A stretch of 49,818 bases of DNA, taken from contig WJMD01000108.1 in the NCBI GenBank assembly GCA_014728125.1, forward strand, positions 1-49,818, read 5' to 3'. The stretch comes from Candidatus Effluviviaceae Genus V sp. GTDB lineage: Bacteria > Joyebacterota > Joyebacteria > Joyebacterales > Joyebacteraceae. Under the pieces are notes generated by a model, which was not told where the DNA came from, made no database searches, and saw only the letters and a list, made by a program, of their open reading frames with translations. Shown here in pieces: positions 43,104 to 49,818 of this stretch (the stretch's first letter is position 1; every line of letters starts with the position of its first letter). The translations under genes were made by a program, and so were the position numbers.

Positions 43104-44347
43104 CTGGGGTCCTCCTGGTCGTCCGTCCGGCGTGCGCGCTCACGCATCGCCCGCGCCTCATCGACGCGGCCGGTGTGTTCGTAGGCGTCGGCCAGGTGTT
43201 CGAAGATGACGGGGTCCTCGGCCCCCGCCTCGATCGCACGTTCGAGCTCGCGGACCGCGTCCTCGTAACGACCGAGCTTGTAGTAGACCCACCCGAGAGT
43301 GTCCAGGATACGGGGGTCGTCGGGTTCGAGCGCGACGGCCTTCCGAGCGTACCGGAGGGCGTCGTCAAGTCTGGTTCCCCACTCCGCGAGTGTGTAGGCC
43401 ACGAAGTTGAGTGCCGGGACCGATTCCGGGTTCTCCTCGAGCACCTGCTCGTAGACCCCGATGGCCGCCGTGGAGTCGCCGGCAGCGAAGAGGATCGATG
43501 CCCTGGCGTTGACGACGGCCTCGGACATGCCGTCACGCTCGGTGACCTCGTCCAACACCTCGAGGGCGCGCTCCGGGCGTCCCAGCTCGGAGTATCCCCG
43601 GGCGAGCGCTATGTACTCCGACTCCGAGGCTCCGCTTCCGAGGAACCGCTCCAGCAGTCTGACGCCCTCCTCCGTGTGCCCGCTGGCCAGAAGAAGCCGC
43701 GAGAGGAGTCCCGCGACGGACGGGTTGGTAGGGTCCAGATGGTGAGAACGCCGGAGCTCGGCGAGCGCCTCGTCGACGCGGTCGAGCAGCAGCAGCGTGC
43801 GGGCATGTTCGAATGCGATGTCGGCCGCGAGGGAGTCCTCGGCCGCCCTCTCCGCGAGCAGCGCCTCGGCTTCCTCGGCCCTGTCCTGACCGACGAGGGC
43901 GCCCGCCAGGAGAACCGTGATCCGGCGCGGCGGGTCTCCACGTTCGGTCAGAGCCACCAGGAGCGACTCCGCGACCGCCGGCCGCTCGTCCGCCAGCTCG
44001 ATCCTCGCGCGAAGCGCCACGACCTCGAGATCCTCCGGGCAGCGCTCCTCAGCCTCGAGTGCGGCCTCCCTCGCCTCATCGAGCCGTCTCATCGAGAGAA
44101 GCACTCTGGCGATCGCGGCGCGGGTCTCACAGTGACCGGGCTCGACGGACTCCGCGCGCCGGTACTGCACGAGCGCGCTCGAGTAGAGCCCCTCGAGCTC
44201 CATCAGCCTGGCGATACTGTAGCGGCTGAAGAACTCCGATGCCCGTTCGACGCGCACCGCCGTCGGCAGGGCGACGGCCGAGGCCCCGGCCGCCGGAAGA
44301 AGAGCGGCCAGGAGAACGAGTGCTGAGAACCGCGTGTTCCTTCTCAT
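43100..44347 (-). CDS. Exported TPR-repeat protein
   Basis: 415 residues: a signal peptide (FSALVLLAALLPAAGASA) followed almost wholly by tetratricopeptide repeats, roughly ten of them, e.g. SALVQYRRAESVEPGHCETRA, then ALRYARKAVALEPDDPRILDT and YEDAVRELERAIEAGAEDP. Presumably periplasmic, a scaffold for envelope proteins. ATG 44347 follows GGAG; longer frame to 44368 is possible. It is the first gene after the minus-strand promoter 44388-44416 and overlaps the LolB-like gene, which suggests a shared envelope function. Confidence 0.87.
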   Translation of the reverse strand: MRRNTRFSALVLLAALLPAAGASAVALPTAVRVERASEFFSRYSIARLMELEGLYSSALVQYRRAESVEPGHCETRAAIARVLLSMRRLDEAREAALEAEERCPEDLEVVALRARIELADERPAVAESLLVALTERGDPPRRITVLLAGALVGQDRAEEAEALLAERAAEDSLAADIAFEHARTLLLLDRVDEALAELRRSHHLDPTNPSVAGLLSRLLLASGHTEEGVRLLERFLGSGASESEYIALARGYSELGRPERALEVLDEVTERDGMSEAVVNARASILFAAGDSTAAIGVYEQVLEENPESVPALNFVAYTLAEWGTRLDDALRYARKAVALEPDDPRILDTLGWVYYKLGRYEDAVRELERAIEAGAEDPVIFEHLADAYEHTGRVDEARAMRERARRTDDQEDPR

Positions 44348-44387
44348 GCTGTCTCCAATGGAAAACACCGCGTCATGAAGCCGCCGG

Positions 44388-44416
44388 AGTGTACCACGTC
44401 CGAGGCCTCGTCACAA
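44388..44416 (-). promoter_or_regulatory. Promoter of the TPR-lipoprotein operon
   Basis: TTGTGA (44416-44411), 17-bp spacer, TACACT (44393-44388) on the minus strand, start near 44381, about 35 bases before the TPR gene. Divergent to the promoter at 44437-44465. Confidence 0.5.
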
Positions 44417-44436
44417 ACTGCCGGACGTCCTACGCT

Positions 44437-44465
44437 TTGACCGGGCTACGGGGGCGTGCTATGTT
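44437..44465 (+). promoter_or_regulatory. Promoter of the CxxCH lipoprotein/barrel operon
   Basis: TTGACC (44437-44442), 17-bp spacer, TATGTT (44460-44465) on the plus strand. Transcription would begin near 44472, about 80 bases before the ATG at 44553. Confidence 0.6.
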
Positions 44466-44552
44466 GAATGTTGACGTTGCGAACGGCGTCGTATTCGCTG
44501 GGTCATAGCGCTCGGCTTCGACCGTGCTCGAGCAGCGTGAGGGAGGAACATC

Positions 44553-45071
44553 ATGGCTCGATGGCGTATCGGACTCGTGCTCGTCTTACTCGTGGCCGTC
44601 GCCGCGATGACGGGCTGCTACACCGTCCTCCGTCATCCGACCGGAACGCAGGCAGTCGAGGCGGGCGGCTACTACCGGTCGTGCGCCGACTGCCACGCGA
44701 ACGCCGCCTACTACCACCCCTACTACAGCTACGGCAGATCGCACACGTGGTGGAGCGGCTACTACGGGTATCCCTGGTGGTACGATGACTACTGGTGGTG
44801 GGACCCGTATGACGGGGACGATGGAGACTACGAGGGGCCGGAGATCGAGAAGGGCACGAGGCATCTCTGGTCGAGCGGCGGCTGGGCGACGAAAGGCTGG
44901 GGCTTCACGCGTCCCGACAACGACAGTCGTTCCGGTCCCCCCTCCTCGAGGCCTCCGGGCGCGAGTATCTCGCAGCCCAAGCACGAGCCCAAGCAGGAAC
45001 AGAAAGAGGAAGAGAAGAAGGAGACCAACGAGGAGCGCAGCCTGTGGCGATCCGGGAAGAAGGGCAAGTGA
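44553..45071 (+). CDS. Lipoprotein with CxxCH motif and Tyr/Trp-rich core, function unknown
   Basis: 172 residues that I cannot assign to a family. Signal peptide with lipobox AAMTGC (lipidated Cys22). Residues 44-48 form CADCH, the c-type haem attachment motif, so covalent haem binding is possible; the motif could equally bind a metal. The following ~40 residues hold an exceptional density of Tyr and Trp (for example YYHPYYSYGR and PWWYDDYWWWDPY). The C-terminus is Pro/Ser-rich and then charged (KEEEKKETNEE), ending SGKKGK. ATG 44553 follows GGGAGGAAC. The stop overlaps the start of the barrel gene (GTGA), so the two are coupled and probably both act at the outer membrane. Confidence 0.82.
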   Translation: MARWRIGLVLVLLVAVAAMTGCYTVLRHPTGTQAVEAGGYYRSCADCHANAAYYHPYYSYGRSHTWWSGYYGYPWWYDDYWWWDPYDGDDGDYEGPEIEKGTRHLWSSGGWATKGWGFTRPDNDSRSGPPSSRPPGASISQPKHEPKQEQKEEEKKETNEERSLWRSGKKGK

Positions 45072-46390
45072 GCGGGCCGGGGGTTCTGCTCCGGCAGCGA
45101 CGGGGCGCTCTCGCGGCGCTCGTGGTACTGGCATCGCTCGTTCTCGCCTGCGGGACGGCGCAGGCGTACGACTACTATGTCGCTCCCGGCGTCTTCGAAC
45201 TCCCGCTGATGGCGCCGGTTCCCGTGGGCGCCAGAGCGATGGGCATGGGAGGCGCGGGACTCGCTGTCGTCGACGACGCATCGGCGGCCTATGTCAACCC
45301 AGCCGGGCTCACCCGGCTGCGTCGGATCGAGATCGCCGGCGGGCTCGCGCGAAACGCGATGTCCATGGACGGCAACGCGTTCGGGACCGATTTTGATACC
45401 GAGCTGACCGGGACCGACCTGACGTCGCTGCGCGTCGCCTATCCGTTTCCGACCTTCAGAGGGAGCTTCGTGCTCGCGCTTTCGGGCGAACACGTCTACG
45501 ATTTCGACAGCGATTTCGTCGCCGCCTACAGCGGCAGCTTTGACGGCACGGATGGTAACGTCGTCGACCAGGCCGAGGCCTTCGAGGCCGACGGCGGCAT
45601 CATGTCGTGGAACGCCGCCGCGGCAATCGAGGCGTCCGAGAACGTCGCGCTCGGTGCGACGGTGTCCTTCCTGAGCGGGAGCTACGACCAGCGATTCGCG
45701 TGGGCGGCCGACGGCGAGGACACGCCTCCCGATTACGACGGCACCCTCGGCTACGCCTCGGACGCGACGTCCGATGTGTCCGGGTTCCGCGCCACCGTGG
45801 GAGGGCTCTTCTACGTGAACGAGCTCCTGACGTGCGCGCTGGTAGCCAGGTCGCCTCTGACGCTGAGCTTCGACGGGACGATCAGGGAAGAGGTCGAGTG
45901 GTACGACGGGCAGACCGAACAGCAGGTCGTCTACTTCGAGGACGAGGTGACGCTTCCCTTCACGTTCGAGGCCGGCGCGGCCTTCACACCGACGGATATC
46001 ATCGTTCTCGCCGCTGACGTTCGCTATACCGACTGGTCCGAGACCGACTACGCGGGCAGGGTCTTCCTCGAGGACGGCGGGCTGCTCGAGAGCCGGCGCA
46101 CGGCATACGAGGAGGCGCTCGACATCAACGTCGGGGCCGAGTTCATCGTCCCGACGTGGCCGCTGAGGCTGCGCGCAGGCTACATGACTCGCCCGATCGC
46201 CTACCGGGGACTCGACATCGACACCGACAGATCGTACTTCACGGTCGGTGCCGGCGTGCTCATCGACACGGTCTTCTCCATCGACGCCGCGTGGATGGGC
46301 GGCGGGTACGAGCGCTCGGGTCCCGACTACGACTACAGCGAGTCGACGGACGAGAGTGCCGTGGTCGTCGAGGCGGCGTACAGGTTCTAG
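45068..46390 (+). CDS. FadL/PorV-like outer-membrane beta-barrel protein
   Basis: 440 residues with signal peptide (ALAALVVLASLVLACGTAQA). The block VGARAMGMGGAGLAVVDDASAAYVNPAGL matches the N-terminal hatch of the FadL/OmpP1/PorV group and also the PorV-like protein at 13-14 kb. The rest alternates beta strands and acidic loops, ending in VVEAAYRF with a terminal aromatic residue recognised by the BAM complex. Family members transport hydrophobic compounds or act in secretion; which applies is unknown. GTG 45068, overlapping the previous stop, is preferred over GTG 45044 inside that gene. A strong hairpin follows the stop. Confidence 0.85.
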   Translation: MSGPGVLLRQRRGALAALVVLASLVLACGTAQAYDYYVAPGVFELPLMAPVPVGARAMGMGGAGLAVVDDASAAYVNPAGLTRLRRIEIAGGLARNAMSMDGNAFGTDFDTELTGTDLTSLRVAYPFPTFRGSFVLALSGEHVYDFDSDFVAAYSGSFDGTDGNVVDQAEAFEADGGIMSWNAAAAIEASENVALGATVSFLSGSYDQRFAWAADGEDTPPDYDGTLGYASDATSDVSGFRATVGGLFYVNELLTCALVARSPLTLSFDGTIREEVEWYDGQTEQQVVYFEDEVTLPFTFEAGAAFTPTDIIVLAADVRYTDWSETDYAGRVFLEDGGLLESRRTAYEEALDINVGAEFIVPTWPLRLRAGYMTRPIAYRGLDIDTDRSYFTVGAGVLIDTVFSIDAAWMGGGYERSGPDYDYSESTDESAVVVEAAYRF

Positions 46391-46417
46391 CGGTCAGCGC
46401 ATCAACCGCAAAGAAAG

Positions 46418-46445
46418 AGCCCCGGGCTCGCGAGAGCCCGGGGCT
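46418..46445. terminator. Bidirectional terminator between barrel gene and pilZ gene
   Basis: Perfect 12-bp stem AGCCCCGGGCTC / GAGCCCGGGGCT with a GCGA tetraloop. On the minus strand it is followed by CTTTCTTTG, a good T-rich end for the PilZ operon; on the plus strand only TCGTG follows, but the stem lies 28 bases after the barrel-gene stop. Confidence 0.8.
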
Positions 46446-46472
46446 TCGTGTATCCGCTCGTGGTCCGTTCAC

Positions 46473-46874
46473 TCACGTCGTCTCGAGATGCTGCCGCACG
46501 TACTCGGTCAGTTTCTCTCGCGTCGCATCGTCGACGCCCGTGAAGAAGCAGGCGATGCGGTAGCCGCCCTTGTCGCTCCCGGCCGGCTGGCACCTGACGA
46601 CGACGCCGTCGGTCTTGATGATCTCGTTCTTCGTCTGTCCCTTGCGTCCCTTGAGCGGCAGCACCATCGTCACCTGGAGCTTCGTCAGCGGAGCGACGAA
46701 GTGATCGACGTGGCAGTAGATGCCCTCCGCGCCGACGTTGATGCTCTCGGTCGTGATCGACTCGGCTGGAAACGCCTCGTCGCCGCCGGAGAGCTGGAGC
46801 GCGATCTGGGCGTCGACCCGCTGGGACTGCCGCCTCTCGCGGCCCTCCCATCCTGTCTGCGTCCGGTCGCTCAT
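46473..46874 (-). CDS. PilZ domain protein
   Basis: 133 residues, a single PilZ domain, the common receptor for cyclic di-GMP. The N-terminal arginine motif is ERRQSQRVDAQ (RxxxR present). The second motif, usually N/D-x-S-x-x-G, reads NVGAEG, so the Ser is replaced by Gly; ligand binding may be altered. The end, TEYVRQHLE, is helical. No membrane segment. ATG 46874 lies 18 bases after the flavin reductase gene. Last gene of the HU operon, before a strong terminator. The GGDEF enzyme at 8.4-9.7 kb is a possible source of its ligand. Confidence 0.85.
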   Translation of the reverse strand: MSDRTQTGWEGRERRQSQRVDAQIALQLSGGDEAFPAESITTESINVGAEGIYCHVDHFVAPLTKLQVTMVLPLKGRKGQTKNEIIKTDGVVVRCQPAGSDKGGYRIACFFTGVDDATREKLTEYVRQHLETT

Positions 46875-46892
46875 TCGACCTCCCTCACGACG

Positions 46893-47444
46893 TCAGGCCG
46901 CCGAGATGATCTCGCCGGCTGATGTCAGGAACTCGCTGCCGCCCAGATGATGCAGTGTGTGGTGCCTGTCCCGGAGCGTCAGCCTGCCATCGAAGGCGCC
47001 GTCCTCGACGGACGCCGCGACAGCAGTTCCCATGAAGACGGTATGATCTCCCGCGACGGGCGCGGAGTCGACCCTGCACTCGATGTGCGCGATGCACTCG
47101 TCGATCAGGGGCGCCCCGATGACGCTCGGCTCGCACCTCGTGAGCCCGCTCGCGGCGAACTTGTCGCCGTCGCGGCCGCTGACCGTTCCACAGCGCCATA
47201 CGGCGTCAAGAAGTCCGGCGTGCGGCACGTTGACCGTGAACTCGCCGGAATCCCGGATGAGGTCATGCGAGAAGCGTGCCGGAGCGATTGCAACACCGAC
47301 CATGGGCGGCCGGATGCTCACGGGCATGCACCAGGCAAGGGTGATGATGTTGTCTCGGCCCGTGTGCGCAGACGTGACGAGGACCGTCGGCCCGTGGTTG
47401 ACGAGCCGGGCGAGCTTCCCACTGTCGAGCGCGCGTTTCGGCAA
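46893..47444 (-). CDS. Flavin reductase-like (FMN-binding split-barrel) protein
   Basis: 183 residues of the flavin reductase/FMN-binding family: NHGPTVLVTSAHTGRDNIITLAWCMPVSIRPPMVGVAI at the start, then the typical FSHDLIRDSGEFTVNVPHA and a later ECIAHIECRV. Likely an FMN-dependent oxidoreductase or flavin reductase; its partner and substrate are unknown. No ATG or GTG is available near the family N-terminus, so TTG 47444 is used, with GGGGAG about ten bases upstream. It sits between the mS38-like mini-gene and pilZ. Confidence 0.85.
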   Translation of the reverse strand: MPKRALDSGKLARLVNHGPTVLVTSAHTGRDNIITLAWCMPVSIRPPMVGVAIAPARFSHDLIRDSGEFTVNVPHAGLLDAVWRCGTVSGRDGDKFAASGLTRCEPSVIGAPLIDECIAHIECRVDSAPVAGDHTVFMGTAVAASVEDGAFDGRLTLRDRHHTLHHLGGSEFLTSAGEIISAA

Positions 47445-47471
47445 GGCCTTCAGACTCCCCGTCGGACGAGG

Positions 47472-47567
47472 CTACCGCGACTTCTTCTTGTGACGATCCT
47501 TGCGGCGCCGCTTCTTCAGCTTGTGCTTCGCCATCTTGCGGCGGCGCTTCTTCTTCAGACTGGCCAT
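47472..47567 (-). CDS. AURKAIP1/COX24 (mS38-like) ribosomal mini-protein
   Basis: A 31-residue, extremely basic protein: it starts MASLKKKRRRKMAKHKLKKR and ends with DRHKKKSR, about two thirds Lys/Arg. This is the pattern of the AURKAIP1/COX24 domain, whose mitochondrial member mS38 belongs to the small ribosomal subunit and whose bacterial forms are found chiefly in Bacteroidota and relatives. ATG 47567 is 13 bases after the HU stop; SD weak (GGGGAA), so translation is probably coupled to HU. Easily missed by annotation because of its length. Confidence 0.82.
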   Translation of the reverse strand: MASLKKKRRRKMAKHKLKKRRRKDRHKKKSR

Positions 47568-47580
47568 GGGTTCCCCGTTC

Positions 47581-47910
47581 TCAGGCGGCTGCGTCCGGGG
47601 GCGTCCTCTGCTCGTCCTCGCCCTCCGGCTCCAGCCAGTTGACTCTCTCCTTCAGGAACTTGCTCGGCTTGAAGACCGGCACCATCTTCTCGGGCACGAT
47701 CACCTTCTGAGACCGGTCGCGCGGGTTGTACTTCATGCTGGCCTTGCGCTTCTTGACCTTGAAGGTGCCGAACTCCCTGATCTCGATGTGCTTGTGCGCA
47801 GCGAGCGAGTCCTTGATGGCCGCAAGCAGTCCCTCGACGACGAGCGCGACGTCGCGCTTCGTCAGCCCTGTCTTGCCCGCGACCTGGTCGACCAGATCCG
47901 CCTTCGTCAT
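47581..47910 (-). CDS. HU/IHF family DNA-binding protein
   Basis: 109 residues, histone-like DNA-bending protein of the nucleoid. TKADLVDQVAGKTGLTKRDVALVVEGLL gives the helical dimer body; HIEIREFGTFKVKKRKASMKYNPRDRSQKVIVPEK includes the GTF motif and beta-arm; FKPSKFLKERV is the C-terminal helix, followed by a 17-residue acidic/Pro tail not usual in HU. ATG 47910 has GGAGG nine bases upstream; upstream frame is not conserved. The promoter lies about 210 bases away, leaving an unusually long leader. Confidence 0.93.
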   Translation of the reverse strand: MTKADLVDQVAGKTGLTKRDVALVVEGLLAAIKDSLAAHKHIEIREFGTFKVKKRKASMKYNPRDRSQKVIVPEKMVPVFKPSKFLKERVNWLEPEGEDEQRTPPDAAA

Positions 47911-48129
47911 GGTTTTCGGACCTCCGTCAGACCTGAACCTGGGCCCGCAGTTCAGCACGCGGCGCACGAGGCCGCGCATCACTCGGCGGGGCGCTTGGTA
48001 TCTATCATCCAGGAAGTGAAACCGCCCGTCCTGAGGGGACCTGCCCTCCCCGGACGACGGTCATCAGGTCTTGCGTCGTTCGCTACGGCACAGCGGAGCC
48101 GATCACATCGACCGTCCCGCTCCGAGGAT

Positions 48130-48158
48130 ATCCTAACAGCGTTGCACGGGGCTGTCAA
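48130..48158 (-). promoter_or_regulatory. Promoter of the HU-mS38-flavin reductase-pilZ operon
   Basis: TTGACA (48158-48153), 17-bp spacer, TAGGAT (48135-48130) on the minus strand. It lies just past the sppA stop (48174). Predicted start near 48123; the region 47911-48122 would be an untranslated leader in which I see small GC hairpins but no known riboswitch. Confidence 0.65.
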
Positions 48159-48173
48159 ATGCTTTTGTCATGC

Positions 48174-49067
48174 TCACTTGCCGGGATACCAGAGGTACTG
48201 GGCACCCGCCTTCGCGGGCGACTCGTCGGCCAGTGAGCCGAGCGTGCTCCCCACCAGATCCAACAGCGTCAATCTCCTGGGCCTGACGGGACGACGGACA
48301 TTCGGTTCCCCCTCGATGCCGGCGAGCCGGCCCGCCACGGCAAGCGCGTCATCGAGCGTTCCCAGGCGGTCCACGAGTCCGGCCCCGAGCGCCTGGCGTC
48401 CCGACAGGACGCGTCCGTCGGCCAGGCTCTCGACGCGCGCCGGCTCGAGCCCTCGCTCGAGGATGACCGTCTCGACGAACTGCCTGTGGATGTCGTCGAT
48501 CGTCTCCTGCAGCAGCGCGCGTTCCTCGTCGGTCATCTGCCGCGACCAGGAACCCGTGTCCTTGTAGCGACCGCTCTTGACGACCTCCATGTCCACGCCG
48601 ATCTTACCGAAGAGCTCCTCGAAGTTCATGAAGGACAGGACGACGCCGATGCTGCCGGTGAGCGTTCCTGGATTGGCGAGGATGGACTCCGCGGGACAGG
48701 CGACGTAGTAGCCGCCCGAGGCCGCGACCGTCCCCATGGACACGACGAACGGCGTGCCGTCATCCCGGGCCTCGACGATCCGGGAGTAGACCTCCTGTGA
48801 GGCTGCCACGCCCCCACCGGGGCTGTCGATGCGGAGCACGACGGCTCCGATCGACGGGTCGTCCGTGAGCTCGTCGATGTCCGAGATGATCCGGGTTGGA
48901 TCGGCGAGCAACCCCTCGATCCGGATGAGACCGACGTGCCGTCCCGGCATGGGCAGCGAGATCCGCTCACCCAGAACCGACTCGATGGTGACCACGGTGA
49001 CGAGCACGATCAGGAGCAGCGCCGCCACCCCGATGATCCATCCCCAGAGACACCCTCTGCTGGCCAT
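48174..49067 (-). CDS. sppA: Signal peptide peptidase SppA
   Basis: Membrane-anchored serine protease of the S49 family that degrades cleaved signal peptides. 297 residues, the short (36K) type: one N-terminal helix (about 10-30), then RIDSPGGGVAASQEVY, catalytic Ser117 in GTVAASGGYYVACP and the general-base Lys169 in SGRYKDTGS, 52 residues later as in Bacillus SppA. Forms an oligomeric dome on the outer face of the inner membrane. ATG 49067 follows GAGGGGAGAGG. It is 12 bases after the aldolase gene and is probably co-transcribed from the promoter at 49773-49801. Confidence 0.95.
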   Translation of the reverse strand: MASRGCLWGWIIGVAALLLIVLVTVVTIESVLGERISLPMPGRHVGLIRIEGLLADPTRIISDIDELTDDPSIGAVVLRIDSPGGGVAASQEVYSRIVEARDDGTPFVVSMGTVAASGGYYVACPAESILANPGTLTGSIGVVLSFMNFEELFGKIGVDMEVVKSGRYKDTGSWSRQMTDEERALLQETIDDIHRQFVETVILERGLEPARVESLADGRVLSGRQALGAGLVDRLGTLDDALAVAGRLAGIEGEPNVRRPVRPRRLTLLDLVGSTLGSLADESPAKAGAQYLWYPGK

Positions 49068-49079
49068 GTCCTCTCCCCT

Positions 49080-49718
49080 CTAGTCGCCTTCGGAACGAAG
49101 CTCACTGAGCTTCTCGACGGCCGCTCCCGGAAGCCGGCGGGGTCCTCCGAGGGTCCGCGCCCTGATCGCGACGTCGGCCGCGTGCTCGACCGTTTCCATG
49201 CGGAAGTAGGCCGTCTCGAGGTCGGGTCCGACCGTCAGCGCCCCGTGGTTCTCGAGCAGCACGGCGGCATGTTCCGCCAGAAACGGCGCCACTGCGGCCT
49301 CGAGCTCTGACGTGGAGGGGGTGCCGTATGGGGCCGTCGGCACGCGTCCCAGCGTGACGACGACCTCCGGAAGGATGTCGTGATCGAGTTCGACGCCCGC
49401 GGCCGCGAACGCCGTCGCTGCGGGTGGATGGGCGTGAACGACCGCCATGATGCGCGGCGATGCGGCGTACGCCGCCAGGTGCACGCCGAGCTCGGAGGTC
49501 GGGACGCGGGGGCCGCGGATCCGCTCCCCGGACCGGCTCACGACAACGAGGTCTTCGGAGCGCAGGAAGCCCTTTGAGACGCCCGTCGGTGTCACGAGGA
49601 TGCTGCCGTCGTCCAGACGCACGCTGATATTGCCGTCGTTCGACGCCACGTAGCCCCGAAGCCAGAGACGGCGGCCCGTTTCGACGATGAGGTTCCTGAA
49701 TGCTGTTTCATCGGCCAT
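49080..49718 (-). CDS. Class II aldolase/adducin family, L-fuculose-phosphate aldolase-like
   Basis: 212 residues. Zinc-dependent class II aldolase: SNDGNISVRLDDG and TPTGVSKG bind phosphate, the zinc site uses HAH in VVHAHPPAATAF and the His in LLENHGALTVG, with a conserved Glu in PTSELGVHLAAY. Closest to L-fuculose-1-phosphate or related sugar-phosphate aldolases; the true substrate (including methylthioribulose-type or other phosphates) cannot be decided from sequence. ATG 49718 follows GGAGGAAG. A near-consensus promoter lies upstream, making it the first gene of the aldolase-sppA pair. Confidence 0.88.
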   Translation of the reverse strand: MADETAFRNLIVETGRRLWLRGYVASNDGNISVRLDDGSILVTPTGVSKGFLRSEDLVVVSRSGERIRGPRVPTSELGVHLAAYAASPRIMAVVHAHPPAATAFAAAGVELDHDILPEVVVTLGRVPTAPYGTPSTSELEAAVAPFLAEHAAVLLENHGALTVGPDLETAYFRMETVEHAADVAIRARTLGGPRRLPGAAVEKLSELRSEGD

Positions 49719-49772
49719 GGACTTCCTCCGAGCCGCGGCGCCGTGAGGCGTGCCGGGGCGCCCGGCGCGCAG

Positions 49773-49801
49773 AGTCTACCAGCGGGCCCCGGTGGTGTCA
49801 A
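49773..49801 (-). promoter_or_regulatory. Promoter of the aldolase-sppA pair
   Basis: TTGACA (49801-49796), 17-bp spacer, TAGACT (49778-49773) on the minus strand, start near 49766, about 48 bases before the aldolase ATG. Confidence 0.7.
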
Positions 49802-49818
49802 CGCGGCCCGAACGCGCC

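Overview
The window is GC-rich and gene-dense, with almost no gap longer than about 250 bases. It reads as a chromosomal segment of a diderm bacterium: Lgt, LolA, a LolB-like lipoprotein, MltD, RodA/PBP2/MreBCD, and several outer-membrane beta-barrel proteins with lipoproteins. PorV/FadL-like barrels, a C25 (gingipain-type) peptidase with a C-terminal FlgD-like/sorting-type domain, a DUF4837-like lipoprotein and a Bacteroidota-style mS38/COX24 mini-protein point to the FCB supergroup. The high GC suggests a candidate phylum of the Eisenbacteria/Krumholzibacteria type rather than classical Bacteroidota; this placement is an inference from gene content only. I found no insertion sequence, phage, CRISPR array or rRNA.

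Layout. 0-6 kb: purN (and the first codons of the next purine-operon gene) diverges from a pair of M16 peptidase genes, one with the zinc motif and one without; comEC converges on them with a 110-bp antisense overlap. 6-11.5 kb: signalling block with a GAF-SpoIIE phosphatase whose 3' end is tandemly repeated, a small membrane protein behind a near-consensus promoter, a thiamine-binding-type MTH1187 protein, a stand-alone Lrp/AsnC ligand domain, a GAF-GGDEF diguanylate cyclase and MltD. 11.7-18.1 kb: surface/secretion operon of C25 peptidase, 99-aa unknown, PorV-like barrel and Ig-like lipoprotein. 18.2-24.7 kb: glycolytic operon pfkA-fba-gap-pgk-tpiA-secG-tRNA-Leu(GAG), followed by a MagIII-like glycosylase; the PfkA carries the residues of pyrophosphate-dependent enzymes. 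24.7-40.4 kb: one same-strand run of fifteen genes with gaps of at most about 90 bases, efp-accB-accC-comB-ftsK-lolA-rimO-radC-mreB-mreC-mreD-mrdA-rodA-lgt-comF, joining fatty-acid synthesis, chromosome segregation, lipoprotein sorting and cell-wall elongation. 40.5-44.4 kb: TPR proteins and two lipoproteins. 44.5-46.4 kb (plus strand): a lipoprotein with a CxxCH motif, overlapping a FadL/PorV-like barrel gene. 46.4-49.8 kb: HU-mS38-flavin reductase-PilZ operon, then an aldolase-sppA operon.

Regulation. Many transcription units are preceded by a TTGACA-like -35 box, a 16-18 bp spacer and a TAnnnT-like -10 box, so a standard housekeeping sigma factor appears to be used; Shine-Dalgarno sequences of the GGAGG type are common, as are GTG starts and ATGA/GTGA overlaps. 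Clear hairpin terminators follow mltD and lie between the barrel gene and pilZ.

Most genes are ordinary housekeeping genes. The least explained loci are the C25-unknown-PorV-lipoprotein operon (14-18 kb), the CxxCH lipoprotein/barrel pair (44.5-46.4 kb), the 66-aa membrane protein at 7.35 kb and the acidic tail of FtsK.
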